The notes under the pieces were generated by a model, which was not told the DNA's origin, did not search any database, and saw nothing but the letters and a program-made list of their open reading frames with translations. Below are positions 38,496 through 45,689 of a stretch of 64,000 bases of DNA, piece by piece (position 1 is the stretch's first letter; every line of letters starts with the position of its first letter). This stretch comes from Archangiaceae bacterium (GTDB taxonomy: Bacteria > Myxococcota > Myxococcia > Myxococcales > Myxococcaceae): positions 124,001-188,000 of the forward strand of contig JADJNS010000014.1 in the NCBI GenBank assembly GCA_016714225.1. The letters run 5' to 3'. Both the position numbers and the translations under genes were made by a program.

Positions 38496-40547
38496 CTAGA
38501 TGATGAACCGCACGCGCACCCACGCCACCGCGCGCCGCAGCACCAGCGAGAGCACCGAGCGCCGCCCGCCGTCGATCTCCACGAAGCCGGTCATGCCCGG
38601 CCGCACCTCGCCGGCGGGGTTTTCGATCTCGCTCTCGACCCTCAAGAAGCTGCCCTGCGGGGTGCTCTCGACCGCCTGCGAGACCCAGGTCACCTTGCCG
38701 GCGAACGCCGAGCTGGGGAGGCTGCTCACCTTCACCGTCACCTTTGCGCCGAGCTTGAGCACGCTCAGGTCGCCCTCGCTCACCCGCGCCTCGACCCGCA
38801 TGCGCGAGGCCTCGACCACCTCGACGAACTCGTCGCCGCGCTTCACCACCGTCATCAGCTTGTCTTGCGGGCGGGGGGTGGTGACGATGCCCGCGAACGG
38901 CGCGCGCAGCTCGAGCTCGGCCAGCTGCCGCGAGGCGAGCTCTCGCTGCGCGGTGGCGGCCCTCAGCTCGGCCTCTTTCTTCTCGAGCTCCTGCGGCCGC
39001 GCGCCCGCCTGCATCAGCTTGAGGCTGGCCTTGCTCTGCTCGAGCGTGCCGAGCTTCTCGAGCCGCTCGCGGTTCGCCGCGTCGATTTCGTCTGACGAGG
39101 CGAGCTGGTTCTGGGCCAGCTGCCGCACCCGCGCCACCTTGGTGTTGGCCAGCCTCAGCTCGCGCATGCTCGAGGCCACCTGCGCGCGCAGCCGGGCCAG
39201 CTCTTCGGGCCGCGCGCCCTGCCGCAGCAGCGCCAGCTCGGCCTCGACCTTGTTCACCTCGCTGGTCCAGTGAATCAGCTCGGCCGAGCGGCTGCCGCTC
39301 GACAGCCGGCCCAGCACCTCGCCCTCTTTCACCACCTGCCCCTCGGCGGTCAGCACCTCGGTCACCATGCCGTCGCTCAGCACCCGCACCGCCATGCGCC
39401 GGTTGGCCACCAGGGTACACGCCTCGGTGATGCGCAGCGGGTACTGAACCACCACCGAGGCCGCCACCGCCGCGCCCAGCACCACGAGCCGAATCGCCCA
39501 GCGCAGCCGGCTGCGCCGCGCCCGCCGCGCCACCGCCTCTTCGCTCTCGGCGGGGTCTTCGGCTTCGGCCGGCTCGACCTCGGCGGGCTCTTCTTCCACC
39601 GGGGCGGCAGCGGAAGCCGCCTCTTCCAGCACCGCCAGCGCGGCGGGCTCGCTCGAGGTGTCGCCGGCGGGCAGCGCGCGGGGCCCGAGGTTCGAGCGGG
39701 CGATCTCGAGCAGCGCCGCAGCCTCGGGGTGGCTGGGGTCGGCGGCGAGCGCCGCCTGAAACACGTCGACCGCCTCGATGAAGGCGCCCCGCCGCATCAG
39801 CGCCAGGCCCGCCTGCACCAGCTTGCGCGGGTGGTCGCGCCCCGGGGCCTGGCCGGGCATCGGCGGCGCTCCGGGCGGAGACGGCGCCGGGGCGAACGCC
39901 GGCTCGCTGTTCACCCCCAGCTGGTAGCTGCCCGAGATGGTGCGGGGGTGAATGTTCTCGAGCAGGTTCTGGGCGCCGAGCTGGCGCACGAACTTGGTGA
40001 GCTGCTCGAGGTTCATCGGCACCCCGCCCTGCGAGCCCGAGGCCACGATCTGCTCGAGGCTGCGCTCGCCGTTCATCAGCCGGGCGATGGAGAGCTCGAG
40101 GTCGTAGAGCACGCTGGGGGTGAGCCCCCCCGGCACGCTCACCTCGTGGAGCACCGAGCCGCCGTTCGAGATGCGGCGAATCGAGAGGTCGCCGCGCAGC
40201 TTGGGCCGGGTGAGCAGCTCGGCACCGCCGTGACCATTCACCGGCGGCTCGGGCTGGTCTTCGACCAGCTCTTTCTGGCGCAGCCCGTCGAGAAAGCGCT
40301 GCACCTGGGTCTCCGAGATGCCCACTCCCATGCCGCGCGCGGCCACCACCAGCTGCTCGACCGAGCGCGCGTGGGCGAGCAGGCGGGCCACCAGGTACTG
40401 CGGCCGGTTCAAGGTGAGCGACGCGCCGTTCGACTCGCGGCTCAGGGTGTGCGACGCGCCTTGCGGGCCTTCGGGGCTCGTGAACCTAGCGTCGGGGTGC
40501 AGCCGCACGAAGCCCATCGGCGCCATGAGCCTACCAACCTCACGCAT
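38496..40547 (-). CDS. Tandem PqqD-like / TPR / HlyD-type membrane adaptor
   Basis: The 683-residue protein has two consecutive winged-helix units resembling PqqD (about 40-97 and 140-200), a linker, one or two TPR-like repeats (about 240-288, AFIEAVDVFQAALAADPSHPEA), an acidic Glu/Pro/Ala linker (300-340), one membrane helix (about 349-368) and a periplasmic HlyD-like domain with long coiled coil (about 375-683). The cytoplasmic half could bind a leader peptide while the periplasmic half engages an outer-membrane channel. The chosen ATG overlaps the cyclodehydratase stop by eight bases. An in-frame ATG at 40526 preceded by GAGG is an equally reasonable start. No ABC transporter gene accompanies the two HlyD-type genes, which is unusual for such adaptors. 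Confidence 0.83.
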   Translation of the reverse strand: MREVGRLMAPMGFVRLHPDARFTSPEGPQGASHTLSRESNGASLTLNRPQYLVARLLAHARSVEQLVVAARGMGVGISETQVQRFLDGLRQKELVEDQPEPPVNGHGGAELLTRPKLRGDLSIRRISNGGSVLHEVSVPGGLTPSVLYDLELSIARLMNGERSLEQIVASGSQGGVPMNLEQLTKFVRQLGAQNLLENIHPRTISGSYQLGVNSEPAFAPAPSPPGAPPMPGQAPGRDHPRKLVQAGLALMRRGAFIEAVDVFQAALAADPSHPEAAALLEIARSNLGPRALPAGDTSSEPAALAVLEEAASAAAPVEEEPAEVEPAEAEDPAESEEAVARRARRSRLRWAIRLVVLGAAVAASVVVQYPLRITEACTLVANRRMAVRVLSDGMVTEVLTAEGQVVKEGEVLGRLSSGSRSAELIHWTSEVNKVEAELALLRQGARPEELARLRAQVASSMRELRLANTKVARVRQLAQNQLASSDEIDAANRERLEKLGTLEQSKASLKLMQAGARPQELEKKEAELRAATAQRELASRQLAELELRAPFAGIVTTPRPQDKLMTVVKRGDEFVEVVEASRMRVEARVSEGDLSVLKLGAKVTVKVSSLPSSAFAGKVTWVSQAVESTPQGSFLRVESEIENPAGEVRPGMTGFVEIDGGRRSVLSLVLRRAVAWVRVRFII

Positions 40548-42732
40548 TGGGGTGGCAGAGCGCCAGCTCTGCACCGGGGGGAAGGTGGGGCTGACCCGAG
40601 GCCGCGGCGGCGGTCTCGAAGCGGGGGCAGGCGAGCCGCCGGCTCTGCTTGCCCGCGGCGAGCGGCACCATGCCGGGCACCACCACCTTGAGCACGTGAA
40701 AGCCGGTGAACGCCACCTCGGGGGTGGTGAGGTACGCGGCGTGGGGCTCGAGGCCCCGGGCGCGCAGCGCGCGCAAGAACGTCGCCGCGTCGGTCTTCGA
40801 GTCGCCCGAGGCGTGGCTCTTCAGCGAGAGAAAGTCGGTGGTGCCCGAGCCTTCGAGCACCCAGCGCGCGGCGCGGGCGTGCTGCGGGTCGAGGTAGTGC
40901 AGGTAGAGCGGCCACCAGCTGCTCCACCCCTGGGCGACGTCTTCGGGGTCGTAGGGGTGGCTGCGGTAGTCTTTCGCGGCCTCCGGGTGCAGCGCCATGG
41001 TCTCGTAGTGCAGCAGGGTCTCCATCAGCCCGCGCGCCACCGCCTTCATCGGGTCGAGGTCGCAGGTGGCGAGGAACACCAGCGCGCCGGGCTCGAGGTT
41101 GCCTTGCGTCTGGTCGACCTCCGACACGGTGAGCACCGCGGGAAACGGCAGGTCGAGGCGCAGGTCGAGGTGGTGCACCCGCACCCCATGCGCCTTCAAG
41201 AAGTCGCGCAGCTCTTGGGCGTAGGGGTCGGCGAGCCGCTCGGGCAGCTCGAGCCGGCGCAGCGCGACGCGCTTGTACCAGGCGATCATGAACTGATCTC
41301 GCTCGATGAGCTCGCGGTAGGCGTTGCACAGCGCGCTGTGCACGTCGGGGTGGCTGGCCCCGCCGCTCGACAGGGTCTCGGTGAACAGCTGCCCTTCGTA
41401 GCTCACGTCGAGCCCCACCAGCTCGCTGGGCAGCAGGCGGGGCTCGAGGTCCGACAGGCGCACCGCCCAGCTCCAGCTCAAGGGGCGCTCGAGCTCGCTG
41501 GGCCGGTGGGGGAACCCGGGGGTGGCGTACTGCGCGGCGCCGTAGCCGGTGAGCCGCGCCGGGTCGAGGGCGTGGGCGCTCACCTTCGAGAGCGGCGCGG
41601 CGCGGTACGCCGGCACGTGGTTGTACTGCAGGTACCGCTCGCAGCCCTCGCTCAGGCTCACGGTGCGCTGCAGCTCGAGCGTGCCGCCGGTGCCGTTGAT
41701 GCCCATGAAGGTCGAGCGGTGGGCGAAGCCGTTGATGGCCTTGATGCCGCCGTAGATGATCGGCAGCCCGCGAAAGTAGCGCCGGCCGGCCCAGGCTTCG
41801 TGCAGGTCGAGCGGCCCGGTGACCGGATCAGCGAGCCAGGCGCGCGCCTCGTCGATGGGCATCGCGGGCAGCGGCGGGCCCTCGAGCACCTGCTGCCACT
41901 GCTCGCGAACCCGGCGCGCGTCGCCGTCGAGCGCCCGGGCGCGCCCGGTCTGCTGCCTGCCGCAGCCGGGGCACGAGACGTTGCGCAGCACCGGGTGCGG
42001 CACGCAGGCGCCGGTGGCGTAGTCGAGCTTGAGCAACCCCGCAGGCGGCTGTGCCACCGCCAGCGCCGCGGCCGCGGCCAGCGCCCGGCCAGCGGCGCCC
42101 TCGAGCCTCGGCCCCCGAGGCGCCGCGGCGGTGTGGTGCAGCTGCTCTGCGAGCAGGGTGAGGCCGCGCGCCTCGCGCGCCAGCAGCCGCAGCAGGGCAC
42201 ACAGGGCGCAGGGCCCGTCTTTCGTCTGCGCCGGCCCCACCGTGCCGTAGCCGCCGTGGTGCCGCACCGGAAGCAGGCCACAGCCGCGGCGCCGCGCGAG
42301 CGCCGAGAGGCGGGTGTAGCGGGGGTCGGCAGGGTCGCTGAAGAACGCCAGCGCGGTGGCCGCGGCGGGCAGCCGCGCGCTCACCTTGAGCGGCACCGGC
42401 GCCAGCGCCTCGCGCAAGAGCTTCACGAAGCCGGCCGTCGGCCCCGCAGTCACCAGGTGCACCGCGGCCGGGCGGCGCGGCGCCGCGACGAACAGGCCAC
42501 GGCGCTCGAGCTCTCGGAGCAGCGCGCGCCCGTCGGCGCCGGCGCGCTCGAACAGCGCGATCAGCTTTCGCCGGGCGGTGGGCCGCGCGGCGAGCGCGAG
42601 GGCCGCCTCGACCTGGCGTGCGGCGGCGCCGCTCAGCTCGAGCACGTCGTCGCCGATGGCGACCAGCAGCTGCTCGTTCGACCAGGCGCTGCGCAGGTGC
42701 GGGTTGCTCGACAGCTCGCCCCGAGGCGGCAA
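40540..42732 (-). CDS. YcaO-type azoline cyclodehydratase, fused E1-like and YcaO domains
   Basis: The 730-residue enzyme looks like a complete C-D fusion of the thiazole/oxazole-modified RiPP family. An N-terminal winged helix (about 17-85) is the expected leader-binding element. An E1/ThiF-like region (90-300) carries a zinc tetrad, Cys175-X2-Cys178 and Cys254-X2-Cys257. The YcaO domain (about 335-730) has ATP-site motifs GTGGTLELQRTVSLSEGCERY and SGGASHPDVHSAL..YRELIERD, a later ARGLMETLLHYE and VVVPGMVPL near the end. Such enzymes use ATP to cyclise Cys, Ser or Thr of a precursor into azolines. The start is a TTG with GAGGAGGA just upstream. It follows the 41-residue peptide gene across an intrinsic terminator. 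No partner flavin dehydrogenase is encoded in the window. Confidence 0.92.
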   Translation of the reverse strand: MPPRGELSSNPHLRSAWSNEQLLVAIGDDVLELSGAAARQVEAALALAARPTARRKLIALFERAGADGRALLRELERRGLFVAAPRRPAAVHLVTAGPTAGFVKLLREALAPVPLKVSARLPAAATALAFFSDPADPRYTRLSALARRRGCGLLPVRHHGGYGTVGPAQTKDGPCALCALLRLLAREARGLTLLAEQLHHTAAAPRGPRLEGAAGRALAAAAALAVAQPPAGLLKLDYATGACVPHPVLRNVSCPGCGRQQTGRARALDGDARRVREQWQQVLEGPPLPAMPIDEARAWLADPVTGPLDLHEAWAGRRYFRGLPIIYGGIKAINGFAHRSTFMGINGTGGTLELQRTVSLSEGCERYLQYNHVPAYRAAPLSKVSAHALDPARLTGYGAAQYATPGFPHRPSELERPLSWSWAVRLSDLEPRLLPSELVGLDVSYEGQLFTETLSSGGASHPDVHSALCNAYRELIERDQFMIAWYKRVALRRLELPERLADPYAQELRDFLKAHGVRVHHLDLRLDLPFPAVLTVSEVDQTQGNLEPGALVFLATCDLDPMKAVARGLMETLLHYETMALHPEAAKDYRSHPYDPEDVAQGWSSWWPLYLHYLDPQHARAARWVLEGSGTTDFLSLKSHASGDSKTDAATFLRALRARGLEPHAAYLTTPEVAFTGFHVLKVVVPGMVPLAAGKQSRRLACPRFETAAAASGQPHLPPGAELALCHPNA

Positions 42733-42746
42733 GGCTCCTCCTCACC

Positions 42747-42788
42747 AAAAAGAACCGCGGAGACTGCCAGCTCGGCAGCTCCGCGGTT
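42747..42788 (-). terminator. Intrinsic terminator/attenuator between peptide and cyclodehydratase genes
   Basis: A perfect 10-bp arm (42753-42762 with 42779-42788, AACCGCGGAG/CTCCGCGGTT) is extended by a 5-bp inner stem (CTGCC/GGCAG) across one unpaired A, with loop AGCTC. On the minus strand it is followed after one base by five T residues (42747-42751) and then by the cyclodehydratase ribosome site. It lies between the stop of the peptide gene and the TTG of the next gene. This would allow abundant peptide mRNA with partial read-through to the modification genes. Confidence 0.85.
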
Positions 42789-42817
42789 TGCGAATCAACT
42801 CTTCGACGTCCGATCGA

Positions 42818-42943
42818 CTACGAGCTGCCGATGATCGGGGAGCGAATGGTCCCGCACATCTTGGGAGCCAGCTTGCTCTCCAGGCTCTGAATGGTGAGGG
42901 TCAGCGGCTTCTTGATCTGCTGCGTCGGTTTGTCTTTTTTCAT
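42818..42943 (-). CDS. Candidate RiPP precursor peptide, 41 residues
   Basis: The peptide starts MKKDKPTQQIKKPLTL, continues with an amphipathic stretch TIQSLESKLAPKM and ends CGTIRSPIIGSS. The first 28 or so residues look like a charged leader with a helical recognition segment. The last 12 hold the only Cys (Cys30) plus Thr32, Ser35, Ser40 and Ser41, possible substrates for azoline formation. The ATG has GAGG upstream at normal spacing. The gene stands directly before a YcaO cyclodehydratase in the same direction and is separated from it by a strong terminator, the classic arrangement for a RiPP precursor. It has no homologue I can name. In-frame extension upstream is possible but would lack the ribosome site. 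Confidence 0.8.
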   Translation of the reverse strand: MKKDKPTQQIKKPLTLTIQSLESKLAPKMCGTIRSPIIGSS

Positions 42944-42944
42944 T

Positions 42945-42959
42945 CCAACCTCGGGTTGG
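42945..42959 (-). promoter_or_regulatory. Hairpin covering the ribosome site of the precursor peptide
   Basis: Immediately before the peptide's ATG, with one base between, the minus-strand transcript reads CCAACC-CGA-GGTTGG. This is a 6-bp perfect inverted repeat with a 3-base loop. The probable Shine-Dalgarno GAGG spans the loop and the 3' arm, so folding would hide it. It may modulate translation of the peptide, or be an operator at DNA level. Confidence 0.5.
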
Positions 42960-43167
42960 GCTGACGAGCTGACCATGTCGCGTGAGCGGTGTAGGTCGAC
43001 TCGAGCTGCGTTGCTTTCGCGCACCACGGGGAACTGCTGGACCGCGCCCCGCAAGACGAGAACGGTACAGGCCCAGCACGCTGCGCCGCAACGGAGTGAT
43101 GTGGAGCCGGCGTGGGCCGATGTGCGCCACCGAAGCCAACCCCGCGAACGAATAGACTGTCACCCCG

Positions 43168-44697
43168 ATGATCCGCCGCGACGTGCAGCTGCTGCCCTCT
43201 GCAGCCGGGGCCCAGCTGGTCGACACGAAGACCGGGCTGGTGGCCAACTTCGACGAAGGCGCGGCCGAGGTGCTCAGCCTGCTCAAGGCCCACGGCGAAG
43301 CGCCCGCCGTCGCGCGCGTGCTGCACGCCGCGCAGCCTGACGCCGAGCTGCCGGCGCTCACCGAAGAGATCGAACGCTTCGTCGCGCAGCTCTCGCAGCT
43401 GGGGCTGTGCGACGAGGCCCTGAGCGAGGCCCAGCTGCGTGCCCGGCAGGCTCCGCTGCTGCTGGCCGCCACCCGCCGCGAGGTCGAGGCCGAGCTCTCG
43501 GCCGCGCTGGCGCACGCCTACCGCAGCGCCCCGTTCATCAAGGCGCGCGTCGACGCGGCGCAGGTCGCGCCCGACGCGCTGAACGCCGAGACGCTGCGGC
43601 GCCTGCCGCCGATGACCAAGGCCGATCTGCGGCGCGAGTTCCCCCACGCTCTGGTGCCCGACTCGCCCGAGGTGAAGGCGCGGCTGCGAAGCGGCGCCTT
43701 GAGCCTGTTCGCCACCTCGGGCAGCACCGACGAGCGGCTCGAGGTGCTGTTCGACTGGGAAAAGGGCGAGCTGCCCGCCAGCTACCCGTCGCTGTGGGGG
43801 GTCGAGCCGGGCAGCCTGCGCAAGGGCGCCATCTTCACCACCCCGGTGTGCGCCGGCTTCGAGTGCACCCTGGGGCTGAAGACGCTGGCCGAGCGCACCC
43901 GCGGCAGCACCGTCACCTTGAACTCGCTGGGAGACCCCTTCGCGCTCACCGAGCAGCACGTGCGGGCCTTCGTCGCCGAGGTCGCCGAGTTCCAGCCCGA
44001 CGTGCTGTTCACCCACCCGGTCTACGCCACACTGCTGGTGCGCCGCGCCCAGGCGGCCGGCCTCGCCCTGCCGCGCTTCAAGGTGGTGCTGGTCAGCTAC
44101 CAGCTCGCCACCGCGCAAGAGCGCAGACTGCTCGCCTCGGCGTTCGGCTGCCGGGTGTTCAGCTACTACGGCGCGACCGACCTGGGCGGCGCGCTGATCG
44201 GCGCCGAGTGCACCCATGGCCGGCTGCACGAGCGCAACGATCACGTCTTTCTCGAGGTGCTCGAGGGCGGCGCCCTCACCCTCACCCCCTTGAAGAGCCC
44301 GCACCTGCCGCTGGTGCGTTACCAGGTCGGCGACCTGGCCGCGCTCGACGCCGAGCCGTGCGACTGCCCGGCCGGCGGAGTGAGCCGCACGTTTCGCCTG
44401 CTGGGGCGCGGCAAAGACCGCGTCACGCTCTCGACCGGAGCGTCGGTGACGCCCTACGACGTCGACGCGGCGCTCGGCTCCCTCTCGGGCTTCGACCTGT
44501 ACCGGGTGGTGCAGACCGCGCCGCTCGCCTTCGAGCTCGAGGTGGTGCCCGCGCCGGGGCAGACCCCGCCGCTCGCCGAGTGCACCGCCGCGCTGCAGCA
44601 GCTGCTCGGCGCCGAGGTGAAGGTGAAGGCGCGCGCGGTGCGCCGCATACCGCAGCAGCGCTCGCTCAAGACCCGGCTGCTCGAGCCGTTGACCTGA
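43168..44697 (+). CDS. PqqD-like domain fused to PaaK-like adenylate-forming enzyme
   Basis: The 509-residue protein begins with a PqqD/RRE-like winged helix (about 5-82; AQLVDTKTGLVANFDEGAAEVL). The remainder resembles phenylacetate-CoA ligase-type adenylating enzymes: P-loop-like FATSGSTDERLEV (181-193), FSYYGATDLGG (331-341), RYQVGDL (384-390) and GRGKDRVTL near the hinge. A CDCPAGG motif (398-404) matches the cysteine region of PaaK relatives. It would activate a carboxylate as acyl-AMP, possibly on a leader-bound peptide or an acyl group for it (inference). It is divergent from the precursor peptide gene, with 224 bases between. No clear ribosome site precedes the ATG; TAGACT at 43153 is a weak -10 candidate. 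Confidence 0.82.
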   Translation: MIRRDVQLLPSAAGAQLVDTKTGLVANFDEGAAEVLSLLKAHGEAPAVARVLHAAQPDAELPALTEEIERFVAQLSQLGLCDEALSEAQLRARQAPLLLAATRREVEAELSAALAHAYRSAPFIKARVDAAQVAPDALNAETLRRLPPMTKADLRREFPHALVPDSPEVKARLRSGALSLFATSGSTDERLEVLFDWEKGELPASYPSLWGVEPGSLRKGAIFTTPVCAGFECTLGLKTLAERTRGSTVTLNSLGDPFALTEQHVRAFVAEVAEFQPDVLFTHPVYATLLVRRAQAAGLALPRFKVVLVSYQLATAQERRLLASAFGCRVFSYYGATDLGGALIGAECTHGRLHERNDHVFLEVLEGGALTLTPLKSPHLPLVRYQVGDLAALDAEPCDCPAGGVSRTFRLLGRGKDRVTLSTGASVTPYDVDAALGSLSGFDLYRVVQTAPLAFELEVVPAPGQTPPLAECTAALQQLLGAEVKVKARAVRRIPQQRSLKTRLLEPLT

Positions 44698-44708
44698 CCT
44701 TCGCGCGG

Positions 44709-45689
44709 TCAGCCGGTCACGAACAGGTCGAACGACTTCGGGCGCGCGGCGAAGTCGCGGTAGGTGCCCCGGGTGTCGATGAGGCCGATCATCTCGGTGC
44801 GCCGCTCGGGCTCGAGGTTCACCACCAGGTGGCTGAGCGAATCGAAGATGAAGCCCATGCCCAGGCCCGCGCCGCCGGCCACGCCGCCCGCGGGCCGCAC
44901 CGGGCGGTCTCTTTTGCCCAGCGACGACGCCAGCAGCTCGAGCACCCGCGCTTCGCTCAACGACCCGAACGGGTCGGCGGTCGACACCCCCAGGCAATCG
45001 GCCCCGGCGCACAGCTGCACTTCGATGACCTCGTCGCCCGCCAGGCTGACCTCGACCTCGCGGCCGAGCGCCCGAAAGCGCGCCGCGCCCGCAGCGTCGG
45101 TGGGCGCGTTGTAGAGCGCGTTGGTGAGCAGCTCCTCGGCCACCAGCATCAGGCCCGCCCCCAAGCGCGGGTTCACCTTCGAGCGCTTCACCTGGTCGCG
45201 CATCGCCGCCAGCACCTCGGCCTTCTCGCGCGAGCCCTTCAAGGTGAACCGCTGCAGCCCGTGCTGCGGCAGGTAGCGGGCCAGGCCGAACACCTCGCCT
45301 CCCACCAGCTTCTCGACGGTGGCGATGAGCCGCTCGGGCAGGCCGTCGCCCTCCCAGGCGAGCAGGTGGGTGAGCCGGTGGTCTCGAAACAGCGGCGCGA
45401 GGGCCTCTGTCCTCAGCGCCGAGACGATGACCAGCGGCGCGCTCCGCGGCGGGCACAGCGCGCGCCACAGCGCCTCGCGCCCGGCCCCCGCCAGCGCGTC
45501 GTAGTCGACCAGCACCAGGTCGCAGCCCAGGGCCGCGAGCTCGGGGCCCGGCGCGGGCCGGTGCTCGACCTGGGCGCCGCGCGCGCTCAGCGCCTCGACC
45601 AGCCGCGGGGTGCCCTCGCCCCGCCCCACCACACAGAGCCGCCGCGAGCGGAGCGCGCCCGGGCCATCGGGGGCCGGCGCGGGGGTCAC
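44709..45689 (-). CDS. Receiver-like domain plus RsbW-type histidine-kinase-like ATPase
   Basis: The 326-residue protein has an N-terminal alpha/beta region (about 15-125) resembling a degenerate receiver domain. The C-terminal GHKL ATPase of the anti-sigma/RsbW class (about 150-326) has an N-box AEELLTNALYNAP (184-196) and a G-box GGVAGGAGLGMGF (268-280). In that class it can be a serine kinase of STAS proteins or an anti-sigma factor. No phospho-accepting histidine domain is present. The GTG start overlaps the stop of the upstream kinase gene by four bases, and that kinase carries STAS-like units that are possible substrates. It converges with the PaaK-like gene. Confidence 0.82.
   Translation of the reverse strand: MTPAPAPDGPGALRSRRLCVVGRGEGTPRLVEALSARGAQVEHRPAPGPELAALGCDLVLVDYDALAGAGREALWRALCPPRSAPLVIVSALRTEALAPLFRDHRLTHLLAWEGDGLPERLIATVEKLVGGEVFGLARYLPQHGLQRFTLKGSREKAEVLAAMRDQVKRSKVNPRLGAGLMLVAEELLTNALYNAPTDAAGAARFRALGREVEVSLAGDEVIEVQLCAGADCLGVSTADPFGSLSEARVLELLASSLGKRDRPVRPAGGVAGGAGLGMGFIFDSLSHLVVNLEPERRTEMIGLIDTRGTYRDFAARPKSFDLFVTG

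Noticed and set aside
40318..42834. An 838-codon plus-strand frame across the cyclodehydratase region
   Set aside because: It is antisense to a gene with clear YcaO and zinc motifs, and its translation is low-complexity without domains.
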